64,000 nucleotides of DNA from the NCBI GenBank assembly GCA_015847255.1, contig JADLZK010001921.1, forward strand, positions 1-64,000, written 5' to 3'. This DNA is from Hyparrhenia diplandra. Its lineage: Eukaryota > Streptophyta > Magnoliopsida > Poales > Poaceae. Position numbers and translations under genes: made by a program. The number at the start of each line of letters is the position of its first letter. Positions within the stretch are counted from its first letter, which is position 1. Below the pieces are notes generated by a model. The model searched no databases and was not told where the DNA came from. It saw nothing but the letters and a program-made list of their open reading frames with translations. Positions 48,627 to 58,632 of the stretch are shown one piece after another.

Positions 48627-48858
48627 CTCCTCTGTCCCTAAAAGACCGTCACCGTAGGATGCGTGTCATGAGTTTGACTCAATTTGTAGAAAATACACGC
48701 AACATTTAAATTTTCAAATAATTTTTTTAAAAAACTAGACTTGAAGATCTTTCCGATGATGCTAATTACTTAGCACAAATGTTTTATATTTTAATATATA
48801 ATTATTGGTATTTGTGTCTTAAAAAGCGTGATGACAATCTTTTTAGGGACGGAGGGAG
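48627..48858. mobile_element. Stowaway-like MITE, 232 bp, TA duplication
   Basis: Begins CTCCTCTGTCCCTAAAAGAC and ends TTTTTAGGGACGGAGGGAG, inverted repeats, with TA at 48625-48626 and 48859-48860. The interior is AT-rich and non-coding. Confidence 0.85.
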
Positions 48859-49147
48859 TACTCGTGAACAAAAACAACAAAAACTTCCTTATTTACGGCA
48901 CAAAGGTCCCATTTAGTACTCCTCTGCTGTATTCGTCTCCTCGTGAAGGGTCGACGTAGCCGCTGCGCTTTTCAGAGCAAGTATTATAATCGGCTAGGAG
49001 CCGACGGTTATCTACGTGGAGGAGGGAGAAACGAGAAGAGAGAAGGAGGTCGGCGTCTCACCATGCGCCCGCTTGAAGCCGGGTTGAGAGGCATTGCATG
49101 CACTGTTATTGGCTAAAATTGCTTACTCGTCTTCTTCTATTGACTAA

Positions 49148-49367
49148 GGCCTTGTTTAGATGGCTAAAATTTCTAATATTTTTTCCACTTTCTCTCCATC
49201 ACATCATATTAAATACACCAAAAGACATATGTTTGGAGTATTAAATATAGGTAAAAAAATAACTAATTACACAGTTTAGATGTACATTCTTGAGACGATT
49301 CTTTTAAGCCTAGTTACTCCATGGTAGGATAATATTTATCACTAACAAACGAAATCTAAACAAGGCC
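49148..49367. mobile_element. Tourist-like MITE with TAA target duplication
   Basis: Ends GGCCTTGTTTAGATG and AATCTAAACAAGGCC are inverted repeats. TAA flanks both sides (49145-49147 and 49368-49370). Compared with 20175-20462 it lies in the opposite orientation and is about 70 bp shorter. Confidence 0.9.
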
Positions 49368-49432
49368 TAAATTTAGTATGATGCATTAAATAGCAATGGA
49401 CCCCACTACCACCACACAACGTGTTGCAGCCC

Positions 49433-50575
49433 TGTCGGCGAAATCATAATACTTGCTCGAGTGGGGGGCGTCGATGGGACCCGCCCCGATCCCAGGGCGA
49501 ACACGGGCGGAAATCACGGGTACCAGGCGAGCCGCTCAGCTGCTTGTGACTACTACGAAGTAAATGGGAGCTGGGCAAAGAAGCCTTAGCGCATGTAAAG
49601 ATGCGTAGTCGAGTAGGCGCGGTGGGGATCACCGCCCCCTTAGCCTTCGCTCCCGGAGGGGGGAAGGGGCGGGGCTTCCCACGGGTTAGGTTGGTATTGC
49701 GGAGGAAAGGGAACGGAGCGGCCTCCGCCGGCTCGGCCCTCGGCCGGTGTTGCCGAGGGGTGGGCGGATGGAGGGGGCTCGGTTCTACATCGCAGCGACC
49801 GGTTGGGCGTGGCAAGACGTGGAACAAAAACGAGTGAATGGCGCTTAACTGGCCAAGTCTCTCCCTCTCCCTGAGCCCCGTGCACCTCCGGTATTTATAG
49901 GAATACCCGGGGTCGAGGGGCTGATTTACAATTTTGGTACATGGTAGGTGGGGTAACATACGCTACATGCGGGGCCCCTAGGGGCACGCCAGTAACTATT
50001 CGTATGGGGGTTAGTACAGGGGGAATACACTTTGTGTCTCCTCCTCATTTGGGAGGCATAGGGTTTCTGCCGTCGGCCGCCGGCTTCAGCGCTTTGGAGG
50101 GTAGAGCCGCTAGGTGCCCACCCGCCTCATTTCTTTCTTTGGGGGCCTCTTGTCGCCAGAGGGGACCCTTTCGCTGCCGCGCCCTGCCTTGCGAGGCCGT
50201 CGTTCCTGGCCTCGACGACCGACTTGAGGTCGCCGGTGGCGAGGGGTGGAGCTCCGCCATCCATGCACGATGACGAAGGGTCCTCTTGCTTGTTTGACCG
50301 GCAAGACTTCACGTTGTGGTTTAGCGAGGGGTCGAGTTCTTGGCCTCCCCTGAGAGAGGCCTCGGAGCTGCCGGGCTGGCTAGGGTTGCCCTCCCCAACA
50401 GCAGCCCCTCGATGGTCTGGTTTCCCTCCGAGGGACGGAGGCGCCGAAATCGTCCTTTCGGAGGGTCCCATGCGGGTGGCTCGCCGGGCACCCCCATGGG
50501 CCCTTGCCCGTGGCGTCCCCGCTGCTCGTGGGCCTCGCGGAGGTGGGCCTCGGCCTCGCGCGCCCGCTGTGGACA
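49433..50575 (-). mobile_element. Probable 3' LTR of the Tat-like gypsy element
   Basis: Minus-strand reading begins TGTCCACAGCGG (from 50575) and ends TTTCGCCGACA at 49433, giving TGTC...GACA termini. A TATA box, CCTATAAATACCGG, lies on the minus strand at about 49888-49902, the same sense as the pol remnants at 58-59.7 kb. No clear polypurine tract precedes the proposed start and the partner LTR is not in the window, so the right border is tentative. Confidence 0.5.
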
Positions 50576-50785
50576 TTAGGGTTTGCGTGTGCTTGGTTGG
50601 ACGTGGTTGGCTGATTTGATGGTGGCGTGGATCGGGGTTGGTTTGTGTTTGTTTGAGGTGTACGGATGCCGTTCGTTTCTCTGCGTGTGGAGGATCGAAG
50701 GGCGTGGCGCGATGTTGGGATCCGGGTCGCGGCTGGTGGAGGTTCGTGGCTGCGCCCCGCGCGTCCGCCCCCTCCCGATGTTGGC

Positions 50786-50796
50786 CTATATATATG
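50786..50796 (+). promoter_or_regulatory. TATA box upstream of the antisense ORF
   Basis: CCTATATATATG on the plus strand is followed by a G/T-rich then C/T-rich leader. The ATG of the additional ORF lies about 215 bp downstream at 51010. The orientation is opposite to the element's LTR promoter and pol genes, so this looks like an internal promoter for the antisense gene. This is inferred from position only. Confidence 0.5.
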
Positions 50797-51009
50797 TGGG
50801 GTTGGTGGGAGTTGGGGGTTTGTGCTCTCCTTTTCGCTTCGCGCTCTACGCTTTCGCTTCTGCTTTTGCGCTCCTGCCTCCAGGCTGCCGCTTTTGCCGT
50901 AGGGGCCAGCTAGTTGCTTTCGGAGGGCTCTCGCGACTTTGCTCTTGCCTTTGAAGGGCGCTGCGATTCACCCTTGAGCTAGGCTCCGGTATTTCGTACC
51001 AAGGAGACG

Positions 51010-53436
51010 ATGAGGCTCAAGCCCGTAGTTGAGTGCTTCGAGTTCCCTCCGAGCGATGCACCAATGAGTCGCTGAAGGAGTTCGAGAAGGAGTTCGAGTT
51101 CTTCCACAAGAGGCGGGCCAGCGCCCGGAGGGGAGACGGTACGCTCCCGGCCGGCGAAGTCATCGTCTTTGAGGAGTTCTTCCATGCGGGCTCCGATTTC
51201 CCGTGTGTGAGTTGGTGGTGGGGGTGATGCGGAGGTTTAACCTTCGCTTCCACCGGTGACGTCGTCCCGCTTCCCGCGGTTGATGACGACGCAGGCGTCT
51301 TGCTCTCGTTGGGCTGGAACCAAGCCGGTGGGCGGCCTCATCGGAGCCCACGTTGTGCGCCTTCCGGCCGCGCAAGCGTCAAGGTGACGGAGGAGGAGGT
51401 GTTCCGTCGCAGCGACGGAGTGTACAGCTTCATCCCCGCAGCGAAAGTGGAGGCTCCGCCCCGGGCCGGGGTGGAACAAGTGGAGCCCGGACTGGCTGGA
51501 GCACCGGTTCTACTGCCGGTTGGAGGGCGCGGCCGGGCGGGTACGGTGCTCGGCATCCCTCGCGGCCGGGCGAAGGTGAAGCCGGTGAGACGGCGGCGGC
51601 GACGAGGGAACTGGACGCCCTTCTGCGCCATGTCTCGCCATGTCTGCGCGCGGGACTTGGTGGAGGAGTTTCTTCTTGGCGCGCATCCAAGTGTTGTGGG
51701 GGGGTGCCCTCGGTGGAGGTTGTCGACTCGGCGGAGTACGCTCCGAAGGGGTAAAGGCGTTGAGGATCGACAGGCGGATTGGCCGAGCTGCACACAATGC
51801 GGCGAAGGGCGACAAGGCCGAGTTCGGGCGGCTAGTGATGGTGGAGGCCGCCGGGTGCTCCGGCTTCCGCCTTGGTAAGTTGAGTCTTCGGAGATACGCC
51901 GGATCCGAGCGTGCCTCGGACGACCGTTGTCGGGTGAACTGGGTCTTCGATCTCGGAGGGTCGAGTACGAGGATTGGCCCTCGAAGCCGGCGCAGACGCC
52001 ATGGATGCGGGGAAGCGGCGGCGGGGGTTCGCAAGGGCCGGCACGCGCTGGCCCAGCTGCGTGGCGGGAGCATCTCCGCGGCCCGGAAGCTGGTCGACCG
52101 CGGCTCCTGCGCGTCGCGAGCGGTGGGGGCGAGCTCGTCGGCGGGCGCGTGGTTCGCGGACCGCGGGCTGGATTACTTCCTTGTCTCAGACGGGGAGGAC
52201 GGGAGGAAAGACGGGGGCGCGGCCGCGGCCCCTGGATGTCGGCTGGGAGGTGGTCGGGGAGGGCGGAGGGAGGGCTCTGGCTGACGAGGAGGGCGATGGG
52301 GGAGGGTCGCGACGGCGGGCCTCAGAAGGAGGCGGCGATGGCGGGAAGATGAGGGCCGGCGGCGAGGAGGCGGGGCGGGCTCACCATCGCCCGCCGTACA
52401 GTACCGCGCGCGCGTCCCCGCCCGTACGCCGAAGCCATGTATGGGGGGCGATTTTGGAGGAGGACCCTCGAGGCCCTAGGGAGCGGGAAGGCCCCCGCGG
52501 GGAGCGGCCCTCTTGGTTGCCCTCTCGCGGGCGGAGACCATCGGCATCGATGATGTCGATGTGGAACTCACACGGGGTTGGACCTCCGCGACACCCCTTC
52601 GCTGTGATGCTGGTGGAGCGGCGGATGATTGGCCGCGTCTTCGGCCGCGATGCGCTGCCGGAGGCTGAGATCTGGTGGCTTCTTAGGCCCCTCCCCTCGA
52701 TATTCACGAGGATATCAAGGTGAAGACCGCTGGAGCTACTTGTCTTTGGCGCGGGGGCGGCCATCCCGCGAAGGGTGGGACTCGGTCGACCATGCGGGCG
52801 CCTGCGGGAGGGTGTCGGGCAAACTCAAGGAGAGCTGGCGGGAGGTGCGGCGGCCAAGGCGGGGCTGGCGGGGGAGCCGATCTCCGGAAGGAGGTGGAGG
52901 ACCTGAGGGCGGCGAAGGTTCTCCGTCGGGGAGAATGAGGCGCCTGGCCGGAGTGCCGGGCGACCCGCGAGGCGCGTCGGGCGGAGGTGGATGCCGGCTG
53001 GACCGGAAAATCAACGCGGGCCGGCGTGGTATGCGGCGGAGGCTTTCAAGGCGCTTGCTGCGCATTCCCCTTGGCGGGGGGGCCGCCCCATCGGCCGCTT
53101 TGCCGAATCGGACGCCGCCCTTGTTGGTGCGTGGATGCGTCGGGGAGCTGGGAGAGGCTGCCGAAGGTGGTGACCCAGTAGCGCGGACTTCGGGGCTAGC
53201 ACTTCGCTGTCGCCTTCAAGGGGGCCCTCCCGCCACTGGGTGCCCGCATCGCGAGCCGCTATCGAGATCCCGCAGCGCTTACTTCCCCGAGCGCTGAGGA
53301 GGCGAAGGCTTCGGCGGAGGCGCGCGAGGTGAAGCGCTTCACCACCGCCTTCATCAGCGCTCCCGGTTTGAAGGCGGGCGGGGAGCTCGCTCGGACCAGC
53401 GGGGCGGATCTCATTAGGAAGGTTGGTTATTTCTAG
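51010..53436 (+). pseudogene. Antisense additional ORF of the Tat-like gypsy element (degenerate)
   Basis: Starts MRLKPVVECFEFPPSDAPM. After a frameshift it continues SLKEFEKEFEFFHKRRASAR and FEEFFHAGSDFP (51033-51227). Further fragments follow: VYSFIPAAK, KWSPDWLEHRFYCRLEGAAG (about 51478-51540), an arginine-rich middle, and a C-terminal helical part AEEAKASAEAREVKRFTTAF with GADLIRKVGYF before TAG at about 53436. The frame changes many times. It lies on the strand opposite to pol, between pol and the presumed 3' LTR, exactly where Tat-lineage elements carry an additional antisense ORF. It may belong to the Pfam Transposase_28 'putative gypsy type transposon' family, but that is unverified. 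Its function is unknown. Confidence 0.55.
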
Positions 53437-53925
53437 TGGCTCCGCTTGCTTTGTTGAAATCTGCTTTGTGACTTGACATCTTACGGTTTGGGTGTTGGTT
53501 GTAGGTTCTTTTCCGGGTTCTTTGCCTCGCGCGAGGAGGCGCTTGACAACCGCCTACTGGAGGGAGGTTCTTGAGGCCGGGGCGGGTTGAGGTGTCGGGG
53601 GGCGCCTTTAGGCGGCTCGCACCTCCGCCGCTGCGAGAAGGTGCCACTGCGTCGTCTCCCGTGCCCCTCAGGCTCCTGCGCCCGGCACCTCCGCCGTGAC
53701 AAAAGTTCTTCGACAACCGCTCCGGCCTGCGCCCCGGCACCTCTGTATGCTGCATCGTCTCCCCGTGCCCCTCAGGCTAACGCCTGCCTCCAGCTACCCC
53801 GGCGGGGAGGGCACGCCGGCGCCTATCGATCCTTCGGCGACTCCCGCCACCACCCGATCTTTGCCAGCGCCTCAGAGGAAGAGGTGGAGTAGGGCTCCTT
53901 AGGTTGTTTTTTGTTGGTTTAGGGT

Positions 53926-54525
53926 GTGGAAGTCCATGGCCTGCGGGCCGTAAACAACTTCTTTGCCTTCGGGCTTTTTAATGAACAAGCGATTGCCTTG
54001 CTCTACCTTGGCCCTCATTTGTTAGCGGTGGTTTTTATATGTTTTGTTGTGGTCCAATATTGTTTTGGCCGCGGGCGTGATAACGCATTGTTGTTGGTCA
54101 TGTTACTTTATACGGGTTCTGGGGCCTGCGCGAGGGTGCTCAATGTGGTTCCGTTGATGATGAACCGCCAAGATGTGTTCATCTCGGGGGAGGCCTGGGT
54201 GCATGCCATGCAGCGGTTCCCTGGGCTGCCCTTCGAGCGGTTTTGGTGGGGGAGGGTTCGGAAGTATGACCAGGCCAACCAAGCTTCGGAGGCCTTTTGG
54301 CGGTCCCATGACTTGACAAATCGTCAAGTGGAACGGATGCTTTTCGGGGCCGGCGCGGGAGCGGCGATGGCGGAGGATGATATCGAGGATGAAGAGGCTG
54401 TTGCCATAGCACTGGGCCGGCGGCGGTTTGGGTTGATCGCGGAGGTCGGGTCGTGGTGCCGAAACAGGAGGATATCGGCTTCGAATGGAGCGACATGCGG
54501 AGGGTCTTCCGTCGTCGAGTATTGA
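53926..54525 (+). CDS. 200-residue ORF of unknown function within the gypsy element
   Basis: An uninterrupted plus-strand ORF beginning MEVHGLRAVNNFFAFGLFNE. It has one hydrophobic stretch (roughly residues 22-50), then an acidic AEDDIEDEEAVAIAL segment and a basic, Trp-rich part FERFWWGRVRKYDQ. I do not recognise it. It follows the antisense ORF on the same strand and precedes the 65-bp repeat array. It could be the C-terminal continuation of the antisense ORF, a second antisense gene, or chance. It stands out because most of the neighbouring sequence is frameshifted. Confidence 0.35.
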   Translation: MEVHGLRAVNNFFAFGLFNEQAIALLYLGPHLLAVVFICFVVVQYCFGRGRDNALLLVMLLYTGSGACARVLNVVPLMMNRQDVFISGEAWVHAMQRFPGLPFERFWWGRVRKYDQANQASEAFWRSHDLTNRQVERMLFGAGAGAAMAEDDIEDEEAVAIALGRRRFGLIAEVGSWCRNRRISASNGATCGGSSVVEY

Positions 54526-54819
54526 GTGGTGATCTCCCACTCGTGGTGTCGGAGCCGGTTGTGCCGGAGGTCGCCCCCTTAGCTGATGAGCTGGTAGAGG
54601 TGGTTGATGTGGAGGTCTTCGTAGAGCGTGTTGCGAAGGTGCTCGTTAGGGCGATCCTTCATGGTGTTGTAACATGTATAGCGGAGGATGTATGTGCGGA
54701 GTCCCCTGGCGCCTTTGGGCCATGAAAGACGTTGTAACTTGTATTGTTGTGTAAGCGTTGTTTTTGGCGGAGTTGCCTTTATGTTGATGCATGTGTTTGC
54801 ACGTATGCCCCTTGTTTTC

Positions 54820-55271
54820 TACGGTGCGGGACTCGCGGTTTGGGAATGTAGCCGTGTAAAGGCAGCGGCGCCCCTATTTTTCTTAGTGCGAGACTCGCTG
54901 ATTTGCGAAAGGTAGCCGTGTGGGACGGCGAGGTCCCCTATTTTTCTTAGTGCGCGACTTGCGAAGGTAGCCGTGAGTGGGACAGCGGCGTCCCCTATTT
55001 TTCTTAGTGCGAGACTCGCGCGATTTGCGAAGGTAGCCGTGTAGGACAGCGGCGTCCCCTATTTTTTCTTAGTGCGAGACTCGCGCGATTTGCGAAAAGG
55101 TACCCCGTGTAGGATAGCGGCGTCCCCGATTTTTTCTTAGTGCGAGACTCGTGCGATGTGCGAAGGTAGCCGTGTAGGACAGCGGCGTCCCCTATTTTTT
55201 CTTCTACTGCGAGACTCGTAGCGATTTGCGAAGGTAGCCGTGTAGGACAGCGGCGCTCCCAGCTTTTTATT
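54820..55271. repeat. Tandem array of seven ~65-bp units
   Basis: Units begin GTGCGAGACTCG and contain GATTTGCGAAGGTAGCCGTG then GACAGCGGCGTCCCC and TATTTTTTCTTA. Starts fall near 54820, 54886, 54950, 55007, 55072, 55140 and 55205. Lengths vary from 57 to 68 bp through small indels. The array lies between the antisense ORF and pol of the gypsy element, in its 3' untranslated zone by sense. Confidence 0.9.
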
Positions 55272-55873
55272 GCGGAGTTTGATTTTCTGAGCTGCTTTGG
55301 GGCCGCGGAGGGTCCTTTTTAAGGCGGGTCGGCATGTTGAAGCTCGGATAGGCGTGGGGGGCTCCTTTGCGTTCTGTGAGCCGCGACTCATCGTTAGAGG
55401 CTGGGCGTGGGCGACCCGTCGCGCGGCTGGAGCTCTTCGGAGGTGGCGTGCGAGGGGGTGTTCACGCGACGTCGTGGGACGCCATCTTTGCTTGACGGTG
55501 GTCTTTGCGGGTTGTCGCGGTTGTGCCGCCTTCTCACGTTCATGTTCGGGGCTGTGCTCTACCCCCTCGGAACTTTGACTCCTTTGGTGGAGTTGCCACG
55601 GGGAGGATGTTACATTCTCCATTGTGGTATCTTCGCTAGATTGTTGGTTCGGGTTTCGGAGGTATGTTGGCTTCGGCTCTGTAAGATCGGGGTTGGCTAA
55701 GGACCGTAGCATGGTGGTATGTCTGGCCCGGGTTCTTTGCTCTTGTTGTCTTTGGGACCGAGTGTGGTTTGGGGGGTAGCTGGTTTTATAGTGCTCTGGG
55801 GGGTTTTCGGTGTTGGTTGGGTATCATGAATGTGGGTGTAGTTATGGCTTGTACAGTGGAGGCCCCTGTTCTT

Positions 55874-56040
55874 GGTAGATGGCGCAGATTAAGGCTTTGT
55901 ACGGCGGAGGTTGTGTCCTTGGTAGGTGGCGTAGTTAAGGCTTTGTACGGCGGAGGTTGTGTCCTTGGTAGGTGGCGTAGTTAAGGCTTTTGTACGGCGG
56001 AGGGCCTGTCCTTGGTAGGTGTGGAGAGTGCGACCATTGT
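55874..56040. repeat. Tandem array of ~46-bp units, 3.5 copies
   Basis: Units start GGTAGGTGGCGTAGTTAAGG and end GGCGGAGGTTGTGTCCTT, at 55874, 55921, 55967 and a partial one at 56014. It is a second, unrelated array in the same gypsy element. Confidence 0.9.
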
Positions 56041-56168
56041 GTTCCTCGAAAGTGTCCCACATCTCGGAGGGTTTGTGGTGGCTGCATTGTGAGCCCCCAG
56101 CGAGGTGGTAGGGGCGCTCGCTTTTGTGGCCGGCCGGCCGTGCCGGCCGAGTCGGGGATGGTTTCATG

Positions 56169-56555
56169 GCGAGCCCAGGCGGAGGTGTGCGGGCGCTCGA
56201 CTTTTGTGCGCCTCGCGGGTCTCATACTCGGAGATTGCGGGGCGGCTTCATTGCGAGCCCCCCGGGCGGAGGTGCCCGGGCGCTCGACTTTTGTGCGCCT
56301 CCGCCGGGTCTCATGCTCGGAGGTGCGGGGGCGGCTTCATTGCGAGCCCCCAGCCCGGAGGTGGCGGGCGCCCGGCTTTGTGCGCCTCCGGGTCTCATAC
56401 TCGGAGATTGCGGGGCGCTTCATTGCGAGCCCACGGCGGAGGTGCCGGGCGCCCAGGCTTTGTGCGCCTCCGCGGGTCTCATGCTCGGAGATTCTTGGGG
56501 GCGGCATTCATTCGAGCCCTTGGCGGAGGTGCGGGCGCCCAGACTTTTCGGTGTT
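56169..56555. repeat. ~85-bp tandem units, array A
   Basis: Units start GCGAGCCC and share GGCGGAGGTG, GCGCTCGACTTTTGTGCGCC, GGGTCTCATACTCGGAGATT and GGCGGCTTCATT. Starts are at 56169, 56252, 56341, 56425 and a partial one at 56512. Confidence 0.85.
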
Positions 56556-56869
56556 TAAAGAAAGAAGCGGTGTCCTTGGTTGGTTTGACTAAGCCGAGGG
56601 TGCGGCTTTGCGCCTGCCCCCTCGGCGTGGTCAATCCCGGTTACCTTCGATGATGAGGGCCGGGTGGCGCCACCGGCCCCTTTCAAGACAACTTTTAACA
56701 TGCATTCCTTCGCTTTCTTGGGGAAACTAGCATGCATATATTGATATTGGTACTGCCTCATTAAAAAACCTTGCGCCCCTTCGCAAGGAAAAAGAGTGCA
56801 GCCCTGATTGTTCACAGTTTTGACTCAAAATGAAAAACAAGAAAGAAAAATAAAAAAGGTCGGAGCCCC

Positions 56870-57240
56870 TACAAGTTGCGAGTGCTTAGTATATGCACCG
56901 CTAGGGGTAATACTTGCGGAGGGTCGTCGACGTTCCACGTGTGGGGAGGTCGTGGCCTTCGAGGTCTTGTAGGTGGAAGGAGCCGGGCCATGTGGACTTG
57001 GTGACGAGGTATGGGCCCGTCCATTTGGGGCGAACTTGCCGCCATCTTCGCGATTGCTTCCCCGATCGGGGACGAAGTCTCCAGGCGGAGATCGTGCGGA
57101 GGTGGATTTTCTTGTTTCTCCATCTTGTGGTTTCCTCCTAGTAGGCGCGGAGGTTGAGGACTGCCATGTCTCTTGTCTCTTCGAGAAGGTCTTTTGTGAG
57201 CGCCTCCATTTCTGGGGGGGCTTCGCAGGTGACCCTTGGC
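56870..57240 (-). pseudogene. Duplicated C-terminal end of gypsy pol
   Basis: Minus-strand reading gives fragments of KFAPNWTGPYLV-type sequence, then HLQDLEGHDLPHTWNVDDLR and KYYP, the usual tail of gypsy integrase polyproteins. It is the second copy of the same tail at about 58125-58500, produced by the 1.26-kb duplication, and is broken by frameshifts. Confidence 0.75.
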
Positions 57241-57377
57241 GATGCATGCTTCAATTCTTCGGGAGGGACCGGCCTCTTCTCCGAGCAGGGGCTTGAAAGG
57301 CGTGAACTTGGTCGCCGCGGCTTTCGGAGGTGTTGTGCGACCACACCACCGGAGTGAGCTCCTCTGCCCATTCGGCT

Positions 57378-58632
57378 TTTGTGGCCCGGCCGTGCCGTGC
57401 CGGAGTGCGGGATGGTTTCATGGCGAGCCCCCTGGCGGAGGTGCCGGGCGCTCGACTTTTGTGCGCCTCCGCGGGTCTCATACTCGGAGATTACGGGGGG
57501 CGGCTTCATTTGCCCCCAGGCGGAGGTGCCCGGGCGCTCGACTTTTGTGCGCCTCCGCAGGTCTCATACTCGGAGATTGCTGGGCGGCTTCATTGCGAGC
57601 CCCTGGCGGAGGTGGCGGGCGCGCCCGGAGCTTTGTGCGCCTCGCGGGGGTCTCATGCTCGGAGATTGCGGGCGGCTTCATTGCGAGCCTGGCGGCGGAG
57701 GTGCCGGGGGCGCCCGACTTTTGTGCGCCTCCGCAGGTCTCATACTCGGAGATTGCGGGGCGGCTTCATTGCGAGCCCTTGGCGGAGGTGCCAGGGCGCC
57801 CGACTTTTCAGTGTTTAAAAAGAAAGAAGCGGGTGTCCTTGGTTGGTTTGACTAAGCGGAGGGTGCGGCTTTCTTGTTGCCCCCTCGGCGTGGTCAATCC
57901 CGATTACCCCCGATGAGGGGCTGGGTGGCGCCACCCGGCCCTTTTCAGTACAACTTTTTAACATGCATTCCTTCGCTTTCTTGGGGAAACTAGCTTTTTG
58001 CATATATTGATATTGGTCTTTGCCTCATTAAAAAACCTTGCGCCCCTTCGCAAGGAAAAAGAGTGCGACCACGATTGTTCACGATTTTGACTCAAAATGA
58101 AAACAAGAAGAAAAAATAAAAAGGTCGGAGCCCCTACAAGTTGCGAGTGCTTAGTATATGCACCGCTAGGGTAATACTTGCGGGAGGTCGTCGACGTTCC
58201 ACGTGTGGGGGAGGTCGTGGCCTTCGAGGTCTTGTAGGTGGAAGGAGCCGGGCCATGTGGACTTGGTGACGAGGTATGGGCCCGTCCATTTGGGGGCGAA
58301 CTTGCCCGCCATCTTCGCATTCTGCTTCCTGATCAGGACGAAGTCTCCGACGGAGATCGTGCGGAGGTGGATTTTCTTGTTTCTCCATCTTGTGGTTTCC
58401 TCCTAGTAGGCGCGGAGGTTGAGGGCGCCATGTCTCTTGTCTCTTCGAGAAGGTCTTTTGTGAGCGCCTCCATTTACGGGGGGGGCTTCGCGGGTGACCC
58501 TTGGCGATGCATGCTTCAATTCTTACGGGAGGGACGGCCTCTTCTCGAGCGGGAGCTTGAAAGGCGTGAACTTGGTCGCACGGCTTTCGGAGGTGTTGTG
58601 CGACCACACCACCGGAGTGAGCTCTCCTACGC
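57378..58632. repeat. 1.26-kb tandem duplication, right copy
   Basis: The second copy of the block at 56117-57377, with its own ~85-bp array followed by the pol C-terminal region. Sequence identity ends just after GGAGTGAGCTC near 58625, where unique integrase sequence begins. Confidence 0.85.
57423..57815. repeat. ~87-bp tandem units, array B
   Basis: The same unit family as array A, with starts at 57423, 57510, 57594, 57682 and a partial one at 57770. Units differ by indels in the G and C runs. The first TGCCCCC unit lacks the GCGAG start. Confidence 0.85.

Larger units (their letters stand above)
56117..57377. repeat. 1.26-kb tandem duplication, left copy
   Basis: Runs from GCTTTTGTGGCCGG to CACCACCGGAGTGAGCTCCT. 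It includes four and a half ~85-bp units (56169-56555), then the end of the minus-strand pol ORF (about 56870-57240). The whole block recurs at 57378-58632 with offset 1,260-1,264 bp and scattered indels. Confidence 0.85.

Noticed and set aside
50224..52723. Many long plus and minus ORFs of 120-250 residues
   Set aside because: Most are GC-composition shadows. Only the short segments listed for the antisense ORF have protein-like composition, and those change frame repeatedly.
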